A stretch of DNA of 16,113 bases. It comes from JBQCEE01 sp051960575 (GTDB lineage Bacteria > Actinomycetota > Actinomycetes > Mycobacteriales > Jatrophihabitantaceae). The stretch covers positions 1-16,113 of the forward strand of contig NZ_JBQCEE010000213.1 of assembly GCF_051960575.1 (NCBI RefSeq), written 5' to 3'. The notes below the pieces were generated by a model. The model was given only the letters and a program-made list of their open reading frames with translations. It searched no databases and had not been told where the DNA came from. Every line of letters starts with the position of its first letter. Position 1 is the stretch's first letter. Positions 6,235 through 13,327 of this stretch are shown piece after piece. The position numbers and the translations under genes were made by a program.

Positions 6235-7020
6235 ATGGACCTCGAACTGAGCGGCAGGCTCGCCGTCGTCACCGGTGCCAGCAAGGGCATCGGGCTGGCG
6301 ATCACCCGGGCACTGGTCGACGAGGGCGTGACCGTCGTCGCCGGTGCGCGGGACAAGACCGACGACCTGGCCGACCTGGCCGCGAGCGGACGCGTGCACC
6401 CCGTCTCCGTCGACCTCTCGACGCCCGACGGGCCGGCGGAGCTCATGGCGGTCGCGCGCGACCTCGGCGGGCCGCACATCCTGGTGAACAACGTCGGGGC
6501 GGCGGCGCCGCGACTGTCGGGGTTCCTCGACATCACCGACGACCAGTGGGCGGCGACGTTCAACCTCAACCTCATGGCCGCGGTACGGACGACGCGGGCA
6601 GCATTGCCGGTGATGCTCGCGGCGGGGGGCGGGGTCATCGTCACGACCAGCTCGGTCAACGCGTTCCTGCCCGACCCCCTCGTACTGGACTACAGCGCGT
6701 CGAAGGCAGCGCTGACGAACTTCTCGAAGGCCCTGTCCAAGGAGTTCGGCCCGCGAGGCATCCGCGCCAACACCATCAGCCCGGGCCCGGTCGCCACCGA
6801 CCTCTGGCTCGGCGACGGCGGGATGGCTGCCACCGTCGCCCGCGCGACCGGCGGGGCCGCGTCCGACGTCGCCGGCAGCGCCGCCCAGCAGTCGGTCACC
6901 GGCCGATTCACCCGTCCCGACGAGATCGCCGCGCTCGCAACGTTCCTCGTCAGTGACCGCGCCGGCAACGTGACCGGCGCCGACTTCGTCATCGACGGCG
7001 GGCTCGTGACGACGACCTGA
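6235..7020 (+). CDS. SDR-family NAD(P)-dependent oxidoreductase
   Basis: A 261-residue classical short-chain dehydrogenase/reductase. TGASKGIG (13-20) binds the dinucleotide, NNVG replaces the usual NNAG, S140 with Y153 and K157 (YSASK) form the catalytic set, and the C-terminal GADFVIDGGL is typical. The protein is probably cytosolic and acts on a secondary alcohol or ketone. The ATG is nine bases after the hydrolase stop. Together with the LysR gene the arrangement suggests a small inducible pathway in which a hydrolase and a dehydrogenase act on the same compound, but no substrate is indicated. No close relative with a specific name was recognised. Confidence 0.93.
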   Translation: MDLELSGRLAVVTGASKGIGLAITRALVDEGVTVVAGARDKTDDLADLAASGRVHPVSVDLSTPDGPAELMAVARDLGGPHILVNNVGAAAPRLSGFLDITDDQWAATFNLNLMAAVRTTRAALPVMLAAGGGVIVTTSSVNAFLPDPLVLDYSASKAALTNFSKALSKEFGPRGIRANTISPGPVATDLWLGDGGMAATVARATGGAASDVAGSAAQQSVTGRFTRPDEIAALATFLVSDRAGNVTGADFVIDGGLVTTT

Positions 7021-7125
7021 CGCGAAGCCCGCCACCTTCACCATACGGCCGGGGTGGGGGCTTGCGGCAAGGCCCCGGTGCTCGGGCAGACTCGCGCGTC
7101 CAGCCAAGCGCCAGAGGGGTTTCGC

Positions 7126-7548
7126 GTGTCCGCACCGCTCGATGAAGGTCCGTTCTTCCACGGCACGATCGCCGACCTCGGTGTCGGCGACCTGCTCACC
7201 GCCGGCCGCCGCTCGAACTACCGGCCCGAGATCGTCATGAACCACATCTACTTCACCGCGCGGGTCGACGGCGCCGGGCTCGCCGCCGAGATCGCGGCTG
7301 AACTGTCCGGGTGCGGGGCGACGCCGCGGGTCTATGCCGTCGAGCCGACCGGCGCGTGGGAGCACGACCCGAACGTCACCGACAAGAAGTTCCCCGGCAA
7401 CCCGACCCGGTCGTACCGCAGCCGTGACCCGCTGCGCATCGTCGCGGAGGTGACCGAGTGGACGCGGCTCACCCCGGACGAGCTGCAGACCTGGCGCGAG
7501 CGGCTGTCGGCGCTGCTTGCGGACGAGCGTGCGGAGATCATCAACTGA
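7126..7548 (+). CDS. arr: Rifamycin ADP-ribosyltransferase Arr
   Basis: A 140-residue protein closely matching Arr enzymes, which transfer ADP-ribose from NAD+ to the C23 hydroxyl of rifamycins and inactivate them. GPFFHGT (8-14) holds H12 and NHIYF (39-43) holds Y42, equivalent to H19 and Y49 of the mycobacterial enzyme by a constant offset of seven. The family signature DPNVTDKKFPGNPTRSYRSR is intact at 81-100. The length fits the family (about 140 aa). GTG 7126 gives the correct N-terminus and has AGAGGGG upstream; a GTG at 7054 in the same frame adds 24 unrelated residues. CAGACT at 7087-7092, with TTGCGG 19 bases upstream of it, may be the promoter. Such chromosomal genes are common in actinobacteria and need not imply recent transfer. 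One change is GTIADL where I recall GTKADL. Confidence 0.93.
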   Translation: MSAPLDEGPFFHGTIADLGVGDLLTAGRRSNYRPEIVMNHIYFTARVDGAGLAAEIAAELSGCGATPRVYAVEPTGAWEHDPNVTDKKFPGNPTRSYRSRDPLRIVAEVTEWTRLTPDELQTWRERLSALLADERAEIIN

Positions 7549-7667
7549 GGCGCGCTTCGAGCCGCGGTCCGTCACCGATTCGGAGGCCGCGCGCCCGGCG
7601 GATGCATCTGGTCGAGGGCCGCGAGCGGTTCTAGCCTGGCGTCACCACACTCCTGAACGGAGCGACC

Positions 7668-8024
7668 ATGGCCACCACGTCCGACGAGGTCGCGGCCTCG
7701 TTCCAGTCCCTCACCGCGGCGGACCAGAAAGCAGTGGCGCAACGGCTCCGCGACTCACAGCCGGGCCTGTTCGACCTCGACCCGGTGACTCGACGGATCA
7801 TCTGGGGAGCGGTCTTCGTCGTGCTCCTCGCGATCGCGGTCGGCGCGCTTGCCGTCATCTGGCACAGCTACACCGTGGATATCACGACGACGACGGGCAC
7901 GGGCGCCAACCGGACGACCACCACGTCGCATCCCGACGTGTCGGCCGCGTGGGCGGTCATCAGCGCGGTCGTCGCCGGCATCGTCGGCCTGCTCGTCCCG
8001 AGCCCGACGAGTGGCAAGGCGTAG
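7668..8024 (+). CDS. Small two-helix membrane protein, hypothetical
   Basis: A 118-residue protein of unknown function. The N-terminal 40 residues are soluble and helical in character (TSDEVAASFQSLTAADQKAV). A strong membrane helix covers about 44-66 (IIWGAVFVVLLAIAVGALAVIW). A Thr-rich linker of about 20 residues follows (VDITTTTGTGANRTTTTSH), and a second helix spans about 92-110 (AAWAVISAVVAGIVGLLVP). The linker probably lies outside the membrane if both ends are cytosolic. ATG 7668 has GGAG six bases upstream, and TAGCCT at 7632-7637 is a possible -10 element. Neighbours give no clear functional link. Confidence 0.75.
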   Translation: MATTSDEVAASFQSLTAADQKAVAQRLRDSQPGLFDLDPVTRRIIWGAVFVVLLAIAVGALAVIWHSYTVDITTTTGTGANRTTTTSHPDVSAAWAVISAVVAGIVGLLVPSPTSGKA

Positions 8025-8050
8025 CCCGGCGCGCAGGGCGGCGGGCGAGG

Positions 8051-8071
8051 GCAGCGCCGGGCAGCGCCGGC
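8051..8071. repeat. Tandem 10-bp repeat with internal stem-loop
   Basis: GCAGCGCCGG occurs twice in direct succession at 8051-8070. GCCGG and CCGGC within it (8056-8071) could form a five-base-pair hairpin 32 bases after the stop of the small membrane protein gene. It may be a weak terminator or a simple slippage duplication. Confidence 0.35.
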
Positions 8072-8095
8072 ACGCCTCGGTGCGGACGGAATTCC

Positions 8096-8464
8096 GTGGC
8101 TGACGCCGACGACGTGCGCCGCCTCGCCCTCGCCCTGCCGCGGGTCGAGGAGATCGACAGCGAGGGCTTCGACTTCCGCGTGGCCGGGAAGGGCTTCGTC
8201 TGGTCGTACCCCGAGCGGATTCCGGGTCGGCGGCGGACGATCCGCACCGATGTCGCGGTGCTCTACGTCGGGGACGAGGCCGAGAAGCAGGCCCTGCTGC
8301 GCGGCGAGCCCGAGCTCTTCTTCACGACCCCCGGGTACGACGGGCTGCCACTGGTGATGCTCCATCTCTCCCGCGTCGACACCGAACGGCTGGTCGAGCT
8401 CGTCACCGACGCCTGGCGCATGCGGGCACCGGCAGATGTGGCCGAGCCGGATGGCGTCGGCTGA
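8096..8464 (+). CDS. MmcQ/YjbR-like protein
   Basis: A 122-residue protein of the MmcQ/YjbR group (CyaY-like fold, often called DNA-binding). ADDVRRLALALPRVEE at the N-terminus, the middle GFDFRVAGKGFVW, and LFFTTPGYDGLPLVMLHLSRVD are characteristic, as is the C-terminal LVTDAWRMRAP. The usual length is about 110-125 aa. The biochemical role of the family is not established. The GTG at 8096 gives the expected N-terminus; the same frame is open further upstream but with unrelated sequence. No strong ribosome binding site is seen (only GGA in GGACGGAATTCC). It converges on the MhuD-like gene. Confidence 0.87.
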   Translation: MADADDVRRLALALPRVEEIDSEGFDFRVAGKGFVWSYPERIPGRRRTIRTDVAVLYVGDEAEKQALLRGEPELFFTTPGYDGLPLVMLHLSRVDTERLVELVTDAWRMRAPADVAEPDGVG

Positions 8465-8485
8465 GCGGCTGGACGCCTGTCAGCC
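8459..8485. terminator. Stem-loop containing both stop codons of a convergent pair
   Basis: GGCTGA (8459-8464) and TCAGCC (8480-8485) pair, enclosing a 15-base loop in which GCG and CGC can pair again. The arms include the TGA of the MmcQ-like gene and the stop of the MhuD-like gene. Three of the pairs follow from two facing TGA stops. There is no T-tract. Confidence 0.28.
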
Positions 8486-8809
8486 CGCCGAGCTGCCACC
8501 CGCGATCTCGTACGACCACACCTCGCTCTGCACGCCCACGGGCGGCGGGGCGTCCCCGCCAGAGCGCTCGGCCGCCGAGCGGTGGCCGTGACCGAAGGCC
8601 GGTGACGACAGCCAGGCCTGGAACGACTCCTCGTCGCGCCAGCGCGTGACGACGAGCCACACCGTGCGGTCGTCGGTGGGCTTGAGCAGTTCGAAGCCCT
8701 CGAACCCGTCCTGGTCGTCGACCGCGCCAGCACGTGCCGCGAACCGGTGCGCGAGCTCGTCACCGCTGTCCGCGGGCACGGTGATCGCGTTGATCTTGAT
8801 GACTGTCAT
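8480..8809 (-). CDS. MhuD-like antibiotic biosynthesis monooxygenase-fold protein
   Basis: A 109-residue dimeric alpha/beta-barrel (ABM) protein closely resembling MhuD of Mycobacterium tuberculosis, which degrades haem to mycobilin. The N-terminal KINAITVPADSGDEL matches its KINAIEVPAGAGPEL, with N7 at the same position as the catalytic Asn, and FQAW ends at W66 as in MhuD. The haem-ligand region differs: AFGHGHR has H74 and H76 and is two residues shorter than the AIAAHAGHR region that carries H75. The probable role is cytosolic haem degradation and iron release, though ABM proteins with other substrates share the fold. ATG 8809 is supported by homology; the frame extends upstream with Arg-rich, non-homologous sequence. 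No haem-uptake genes are adjacent. Confidence 0.83.
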   Translation of the reverse strand: MTVIKINAITVPADSGDELAHRFAARAGAVDDQDGFEGFELLKPTDDRTVWLVVTRWRDEESFQAWLSSPAFGHGHRSAAERSGGDAPPPVGVQSEVWSYEIAGGSSAG

Positions 8810-8889
8810 GACGACGATGCTTCCACCCCTCGTCCGGAGGTGACGACCGCCGGTGGTTGCACCGGCGATCCGCTGGGCAGACCGCAGAG

Positions 8890-9894
8890 GTGAACGACGC
8901 AACCGGCGCGTTCGACGGCGCACCGCTGCCGTCGTGGGCGGATGAGGTCCGCGGGTCGGCTGCGGCCTCCGCCGGCAAGGTCGCGGACGCCATCGCGCTC
9001 GCCGACACCGTCGGCCGACTGCTGCCCGTGCCGGGTGCGGGAGCGACGGCGCTGCGGTGGTCGGTGCTGGCGCTGGTCGCCGAGCAGGACCTCACCGTCG
9101 CCCGAGTGCTCGAGCCGCACGTCGACGCGCTGGCGATCCTGGACGAAGCGGGCCTGCCGCGTCCGCAAGGCGTCTGGGGGGTCTTCGCGGCCGAGGCCGC
9201 CGGTGTCCGCCTGGACGCGACCGACGACGGCGCGCGCACGACCTTGACCGGCACCAAGCCGTGGTGCTCGCTCGCCGACCGGCTCGACGGTGCGCTCGTC
9301 ACCGCCTTCACCGGCGACCGCCGGCGCCTCTACCAGGTCGACCTGCGGCAGCCGGGCGTCGAGCCGCTGCCGAGCGATGGCTGGGTCGCTCGCGGTCTGT
9401 CCGCGGTGACCAGCGTCGGCGTCGTGTTCGACGGCGCCGTGGCGACGCCCGTCGGCGCCCCCAGTTGGTACCTCGACCGCGACGGGTTCGCGTGGGGCGG
9501 CATCGGCGTCGCAGCCTGCTGGTTCGGCGCGGCGCGGGCACTGCTCACGCAACTGCGCGCGGCGGCACGCGACGACGACGTGAGCCGCATGCATGTCGGG
9601 GCGGTCGACGTCGCCCTGCACGGCGCCGCGGCCACGCTGCAGGTGGCTGCGGCCCTGGTCGACAGCGGCCGCGCAGGCGGCGCCGAGGGCAGTCGGCTGG
9701 CGACGCGGGTGCGCTCGGTCGTGGCCGGGGCGGTCGAGCAGACGCTGCACCACACGACGCACGCGCTCGGCCCAGGCCCGCTCGCGTTCGACGATCAGTA
9801 CGCCCGGCGCGTCGCCGATCTCGAGCTCTACGTGCGCCAGCACCACGGCGAGCGCGACCTGGCCCTGCTGGGCGCCGAACTGACCGCCCGATGA
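8890..9894 (+). CDS. Acyl-CoA dehydrogenase-like flavoprotein (atypical)
   Basis: A 334-residue protein with the outline of the acyl-CoA dehydrogenase family but divergent. The middle-domain segment TLTGTKPWCSLAD (118-130) corresponds to the usual G-x-K-x-x-T/S region. WGGIGVAACWFGAARALL marks the start of the C-terminal helical domain, and the end (YVRQHHGERDLALLGAEL) matches family C-termini. The usual length is 370-400 aa. The typical Y-E-G-T/S active-site segment near the C-terminus is not visible, so the catalytic base may be moved or lost. GTG 8890 lies six bases after CAGACC, with GCAGAG as a poor ribosome binding site; TTG 8857 is an alternative start. Its stop overlaps the ATG of the PIG-L fusion (ATGA), so it opens a translationally coupled operon. 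Confidence 0.82.
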   Translation: MNDATGAFDGAPLPSWADEVRGSAAASAGKVADAIALADTVGRLLPVPGAGATALRWSVLALVAEQDLTVARVLEPHVDALAILDEAGLPRPQGVWGVFAAEAAGVRLDATDDGARTTLTGTKPWCSLADRLDGALVTAFTGDRRRLYQVDLRQPGVEPLPSDGWVARGLSAVTSVGVVFDGAVATPVGAPSWYLDRDGFAWGGIGVAACWFGAARALLTQLRAAARDDDVSRMHVGAVDVALHGAAATLQVAAALVDSGRAGGAEGSRLATRVRSVVAGAVEQTLHHTTHALGPGPLAFDDQYARRVADLELYVRQHHGERDLALLGAELTAR

Positions 9895-11225
9895 CCGATA
9901 CCTTGCGGCACGACCAGCCCGGCACGAGCGAGGCGGCCTGGGCCGGCGCCCTCGACCGGCTTCCGGGTCTGGACGTGCCCGGTCGCGGCGACCACGTGCT
10001 GGTGCTCGCGGCCCACCCGGACGACGAGACGCTCGGCGCCGGCGGGCTCATCGCGGCGTCGCTCGCCGCCGGTGCCGACGTCGAGGTGGTCATCGCGACG
10101 GACGGCGAGGCGTCGCACCCGGACTCACCGACGCACTCCCCCGACCGGCTCGCCGCGCTGCGCCGACGCGAGGGCGAGGCGGCCGCGAGCGCGTTGGGCG
10201 GGCCGGCCGTCTCGTGGCTCGGGCTGCCCGACGGCCGTCTCACGGGACACCTCGACACGCTCAGCTCGGCGGTGGCCGAGCGGCTGCGCCCGACAACAGT
10301 GCTGGCGACGCCATGGGTCGGCGACCGGCATCCCGACCACGAGGCATGCGCACTCGCGGGCCGCCGCGCCCTGGCCGACCGGCCCGGCGTCAGGCTGTGG
10401 CAGTTCCCGATCTGGGCGTGGCACTGGGCCGATCCGACCGACGCGCCTCCCGGCGGGGACGAGCTGCACCGACTGGATCTCGGCGCTGCCACAGGGGACA
10501 GGAAGCGCGCTGCCGTGGACGCCTACCGGTCGCAGCACCTGCCGCTCTCGCCCGCCCAGGGCGACGGGGCGATCCTGCCAGCCGGCGTCCTGCAGCACTT
10601 CCGGCGTCCGTTCGAGTGCTTCGTGGTCGAGCCACGGCATCCGGCCGCCGAACCGCGCTGGTTCGACCGGCTGTACGACGAGGCCGACGATCCGTGGGGT
10701 CTGCGCGATCGCTTCTACGAGCAGCGCAAGCGTGACCTGCTGGTCGCCTCCCTGCCGCGTCCACGGTTCCGGCGGGCGTTCGAGCCCGGCTGCTCGCTCG
10801 GGCTCATCACCGAGCGGCTCGCCGAACGCTGCGACCACGTCGTCGCCTGGGACGCGTCACCCCGGCCACTGGCGGCGGCTGCCGCTCGTCTCGCGGGGCG
10901 GTTGGTCGAGATCGGTACGGGCGTCATCCCCGGCGAATGGCCCGACGGCATCTTTGACCTGGTCGTGCTCAGTGAGATCGGCTACTACTGCGCACCGGAC
11001 GAGCTGGCCGAGCGTGTCCGGGCGAGCCTGGCGCCCGACGGTGTGGTCGTGGCCTGCCACTGGCGGCACCCGGCGCCCGACCATCCCTCGACAGCCGTTG
11101 AGGTGCATGACGCGCTTGCCGCTCGGCTGCATCGCACCGTCGGTCACGTCGAGGACGACTTCCTGCTCGACGTCTTCTCCCTCGACCCGCGCTCGGTCGC
11201 GCGACGGGAAGGGATCACGCCGTGA
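9891..11225 (+). CDS. Fusion of PIG-L/LmbE deacetylase and NodS-like SAM-dependent methyltransferase
   Basis: A 444-residue two-domain protein. Residues 35-250 are a PIG-L/LmbE zinc deacetylase: AHPDDE at 41-46 supplies H, D and D/E, and HPDH at 147-150 the further His. Such enzymes remove acetyl from GlcNAc-type amines (for example MshB). Residues 265-440 resemble NodS: DPWGLRDRFYEQRKRDLLVASLP, then the SAM loop FEPGCSLG at 297-304, the acidic WDAS, and the FDLVVLSEIGYYC strand. NodS N-methylates the free amine of deacetylated chitooligosaccharide. The fusion suggests consecutive deacetylation and N-methylation of an amino sugar. The ATG overlaps the preceding stop (ATGA) and the stop overlaps the GTG of the next gene (GTGA). 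No signal peptide is seen, so it acts in the cytosol. The substrate is inferred, not shown. Confidence 0.93.
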   Translation: MTDTLRHDQPGTSEAAWAGALDRLPGLDVPGRGDHVLVLAAHPDDETLGAGGLIAASLAAGADVEVVIATDGEASHPDSPTHSPDRLAALRRREGEAAASALGGPAVSWLGLPDGRLTGHLDTLSSAVAERLRPTTVLATPWVGDRHPDHEACALAGRRALADRPGVRLWQFPIWAWHWADPTDAPPGGDELHRLDLGAATGDRKRAAVDAYRSQHLPLSPAQGDGAILPAGVLQHFRRPFECFVVEPRHPAAEPRWFDRLYDEADDPWGLRDRFYEQRKRDLLVASLPRPRFRRAFEPGCSLGLITERLAERCDHVVAWDASPRPLAAAAARLAGRLVEIGTGVIPGEWPDGIFDLVVLSEIGYYCAPDELAERVRASLAPDGVVVACHWRHPAPDHPSTAVEVHDALAARLHRTVGHVEDDFLLDVFSLDPRSVARREGITP

Positions 11226-11917
11226 TCCGCGAGGTCGTCACCGTCATCCCGGCCCACGACGAGGAGGACCGGCTCGGGGCCGCCCTCGCCGCCGTGACGC
11301 GCAGCGAGCGGTTGCTGCGTTGGCAATCTGCCGATGCCGTGCGCTGCCGCGTGGTCGTCGCGCTCGACGCGTGTGCCGACGGCAGCGGTGCCGTGGCCGC
11401 CGGTTTCCCCACCGTCGAGACAGTCGCCCTCGACGCCCGGTGTGTCGGCGCGGCGCGGGCGGCGGGTGCGGCGCTCGCCCTCGCCGGCCGCAACCCCCGT
11501 GAGGTGTGGCTGGCCAACACCGACGCGGACTCCGAAGTACCGGTCACCTGGCTCCCCCGCATGCTCGCCGATGCGCAGCGGGGCGTGCAGCTGCGGCTCG
11601 GCACGGTGCTGCCCGCGGACGACCTCGCGCACGCGTCCGCGCACCGCTGGCACCGGCAGCACGTGCTGCGCGAGCACCACCCGCACGTGCACGGCGCCAA
11701 CCTCGGCATCCGCGGCGACGTCTACCTCGCGCTCGGCGGCTGGCCCGCGCTGCGCACCGGCGAGGACTGGGCCCTCGCCGACCGGGCGCGGCGCGCCGGT
11801 CATCTCTGGATCGCCCGCACCGCCCTCGACCCGGTGCGCACCAGCGCCCGCCTCGACGGCCGCGCGCCCGAGGGCTTCTCGAGCTACCTGCGTGGACTGG
11901 CCGCCGACAGCGCCTGA
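11222..11917 (+). CDS. Family 2 glycosyltransferase (GT-A fold)
   Basis: A 231-residue inverting GT2-type enzyme. VTVIPAHDEEDRLGAAL (6-22) is the nucleotide-sugar-binding start, NTDADS at 99-104 contains the D-x-D metal site (D101, D103), HGANLGIRGDVYLALGGWP is the acceptor-side loop, and GEDWALADRARRAG provides the acidic E181-D182 pair of the catalytic base region. There is no membrane anchor. At 231 aa it is compact compared with most GT2 enzymes (250-330). The GTG start overlaps the stop of the PIG-L fusion, so the three genes 8890-11917 form one transcript. It probably transfers the sugar that the neighbouring deacetylase-methyltransferase modifies; donor and acceptor cannot be determined. 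Confidence 0.9.
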   Translation: MIREVVTVIPAHDEEDRLGAALAAVTRSERLLRWQSADAVRCRVVVALDACADGSGAVAAGFPTVETVALDARCVGAARAAGAALALAGRNPREVWLANTDADSEVPVTWLPRMLADAQRGVQLRLGTVLPADDLAHASAHRWHRQHVLREHHPHVHGANLGIRGDVYLALGGWPALRTGEDWALADRARRAGHLWIARTALDPVRTSARLDGRAPEGFSSYLRGLAADSA

Positions 11918-11925
11918 GCTACCCG

Positions 11926-11941
11926 CGCTCGTCCCCGAGCG
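11926..11941. terminator. Stem-loop after the glycosyltransferase operon
   Basis: CGCTCG and CGAGCG pair perfectly around TCCC in the 28-bp gap between the glycosyltransferase stop and the stop of the convergent membrane protein gene. It is the most compact of the intergenic stem-loops. It lacks a T-tract and could serve both directions. Confidence 0.42.
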
Positions 11942-11945
11942 ACGA

Positions 11946-12575
11946 TCACCCGGACACTGCGCGGCTCGGCATGACGGCTGCGCCGGTGGCGGGCGTCCAG
12001 TACGCACTGGTCGTCGGTGCGTAGCTGAGGCGATCAATGATCGGCGTCCGGTCGAGTGGGCCGATCTCGCCCTGCAGCGCGCGCGCCCGCTGCCAGATCG
12101 CGACCGCCGACCGGCCGGCCCGGCTGGTCGCGAGATGGTCGCCGGTCAGCTCGTCCCGCCACCGCTTGCCCAGCTTGGTCGGTGTCGCAATCCCGACAGG
12201 AATCTTGTCGCCACCGGCGGTCCAGATGACGAGGAACCAGGCGGTCCGCCGGCCGCGCTGTCGCAGGAGGGCGACGGTGGCCACCTCCGCCAGGTCGATG
12301 ACCCGGTGTCGGACGAAGGTCGGGATGGTCAGCGTCCTGTCGGTCAGCACACGCGCGCGCAGTTGCGAGATCGCGAGCAGCAGGACCGGCGCCGCCAGCA
12401 GGATCAGGAGCAGTCCGACGGCGATGTCGCCCACGCTGTCGTGGGAGACGCCGATCGCCAACCCTGCGACGCCGGCGATGGCGAAGGCCGAGAAGTACAC
12501 GGTCATCAGCCAGGCGAGCAGCGACAACCGGTCACGGAAGCGCAGCTCAGACAACGCTCGGCACCATGGTTCCAC
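11946..12575 (-). CDS. Membrane protein with two N-terminal helices and a PH-like domain, hypothetical
   Basis: A 209-residue protein. Two membrane helices lie at about 18-42 (LLAWLMTVYFSAFAIAGVAGLAIGV) and 52-71 (VGLLLILLAAPVLLLAISQL). They are followed by a cytosolic region, ARVLTDRTLTIPTFVRHRVIDLAEVATVAL, that looks like the bacterial PH-like domains of small actinobacterial membrane proteins. The function is unknown. The start is uncertain. GTG 12575 lies in TAGGGTGGAACC with no ribosome binding site. TTG 12554 in the same frame would follow TAGGGT by a short leader. The ATG at 12567 is out of frame and stops after six codons. The GNAT gene ends 32 bases upstream on the same strand. The protein converges with the glycosyltransferase operon. 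Confidence 0.7.
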   Translation of the reverse strand: MEPWCRALSELRFRDRLSLLAWLMTVYFSAFAIAGVAGLAIGVSHDSVGDIAVGLLLILLAAPVLLLAISQLRARVLTDRTLTIPTFVRHRVIDLAEVATVALLRQRGRRTAWFLVIWTAGGDKIPVGIATPTKLGKRWRDELTGDHLATSRAGRSAVAIWQRARALQGEIGPLDRTPIIDRLSYAPTTSAYWTPATGAAVMPSRAVSG

Positions 12576-12607
12576 CCTATGCGGACGCCTGGGCCGGGCG
12601 TTCGGAC

Positions 12608-13078
12608 TCAGCGCCGCAACGTGACGTCCTCGGGGTTCGGCCGGTTCTTGCGGTCGTCGATCTCCATCCAGACGTCGACGACGCGCAGCGGGGCGAAGCC
12701 GATCTTCTCGTAGACGCCGTGCGCGTCCCGGGTGCCCAGCACGAACCGCGGCACGCCCCGCCGGCGCAACTCGTCCACCAGCGTCTGCACCATCCAGGTG
12801 CCGATGCCCTTGCCCCGCCAGGCGTCGTCGACGACGACGTCGCCGATCCAGGCGAACGACGCGAAGTCGGTCGTGGCCCTCGCCAGCGCGACCTGCTCCC
12901 CGGCCGGTGTGTGGACCCCGATGGCGTAGGAGTGCTCGATCGAACGCTCGATCGTCGCCCGGTCACGTTCGTTCGCCCAGTACGACGCCGCGAGCCACGC
13001 GGCGACACGGTCGAGATCCAACAGCGCCTTGTCGTCGGACACGACGAGCCCGTCGGCGCGCTCAGCGAGAATTCCCAC
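12608..13078 (-). CDS. GNAT-family N-acetyltransferase
   Basis: A 156-residue GNAT enzyme. The sequence from VSDDKALLDLDRVAAWLAAS matches the start of a common GNAT subgroup (S-T-D-K-x-x-L-D). It is followed by WIGDVVVDDAWRGKGIGTWMVQTLV, containing the acetyl-CoA loop R-G-K-G-I-G, and by LGTRDAHGVYEKIGFAPL, the family's C-terminal motif. The acceptor is unknown. GTG 13078 is chosen because the preceding frame is Arg-rich and unrelated. TACCGT lies exactly six bases upstream of this GTG and there is no Shine-Dalgarno sequence, suggesting a leaderless message. An alternative GTG lies 13 codons downstream, just before SDDK. The PH-like membrane protein follows 32 bases later on the same strand. 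Confidence 0.87.
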   Translation of the reverse strand: MGILAERADGLVVSDDKALLDLDRVAAWLAASYWANERDRATIERSIEHSYAIGVHTPAGEQVALARATTDFASFAWIGDVVVDDAWRGKGIGTWMVQTLVDELRRRGVPRFVLGTRDAHGVYEKIGFAPLRVVDVWMEIDDRKNRPNPEDVTLRR

Positions 13079-13084
13079 GACGAG

Positions 13085-13090
13085 ACGGTA
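13085..13090 (-). promoter_or_regulatory. Candidate -10 hexamer for leaderless transcription of the GNAT gene
   Basis: On the minus strand TACCGT is followed by six bases and the GTG start at 13078. No ribosome binding site is present, and no clear -35 element is seen. The spacing equals that of TAGCCT before the PPOX gene. Confidence 0.33.
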
Positions 13091-13265
13091 GCCGTTCGTC
13101 CCAACCGGGTTCGCTCCGGCGACGAAGCGCGTGCTGCGTCGAGGACGCGGCCAGCAGCGTCGTGCCGCTGTCGAGGCCGGGCAGCGATGTCCGATCACCC
13201 GACGGAGCATCGGGGCACGGCGGCCTACCCTCGGTGACGGCGCACGCCGGTCGATCTTGGTCGCT

Positions 13266-13287
13266 CCGGCACGTAGCGCTGATGACG
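13266..13287. repeat. Imperfect 22-bp direct repeat, copy 1
   Basis: This copy and the one at 13328-13349 share ACGTAGCGCTGA and its flanks, agreeing at 20 of 22 positions; the two differences are C/T changes. The copies start 62 bp apart, close to six helical turns, so a regulator could bind both on one face of the DNA. Confidence 0.55.
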
Positions 13288-13327
13288 GTGGAGTTCGCGC
13301 AGCCGGCCGCACGGGAGTACACGACGC

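Noticed and set aside
5935..7575. 546-codon open frame on the minus strand
   Set aside because: It lies antisense to the hydrolase, SDR and arr genes, is rich in Arg, Gly and Ala, and shows no motif; it is a shadow of high third-position GC on the + strand.
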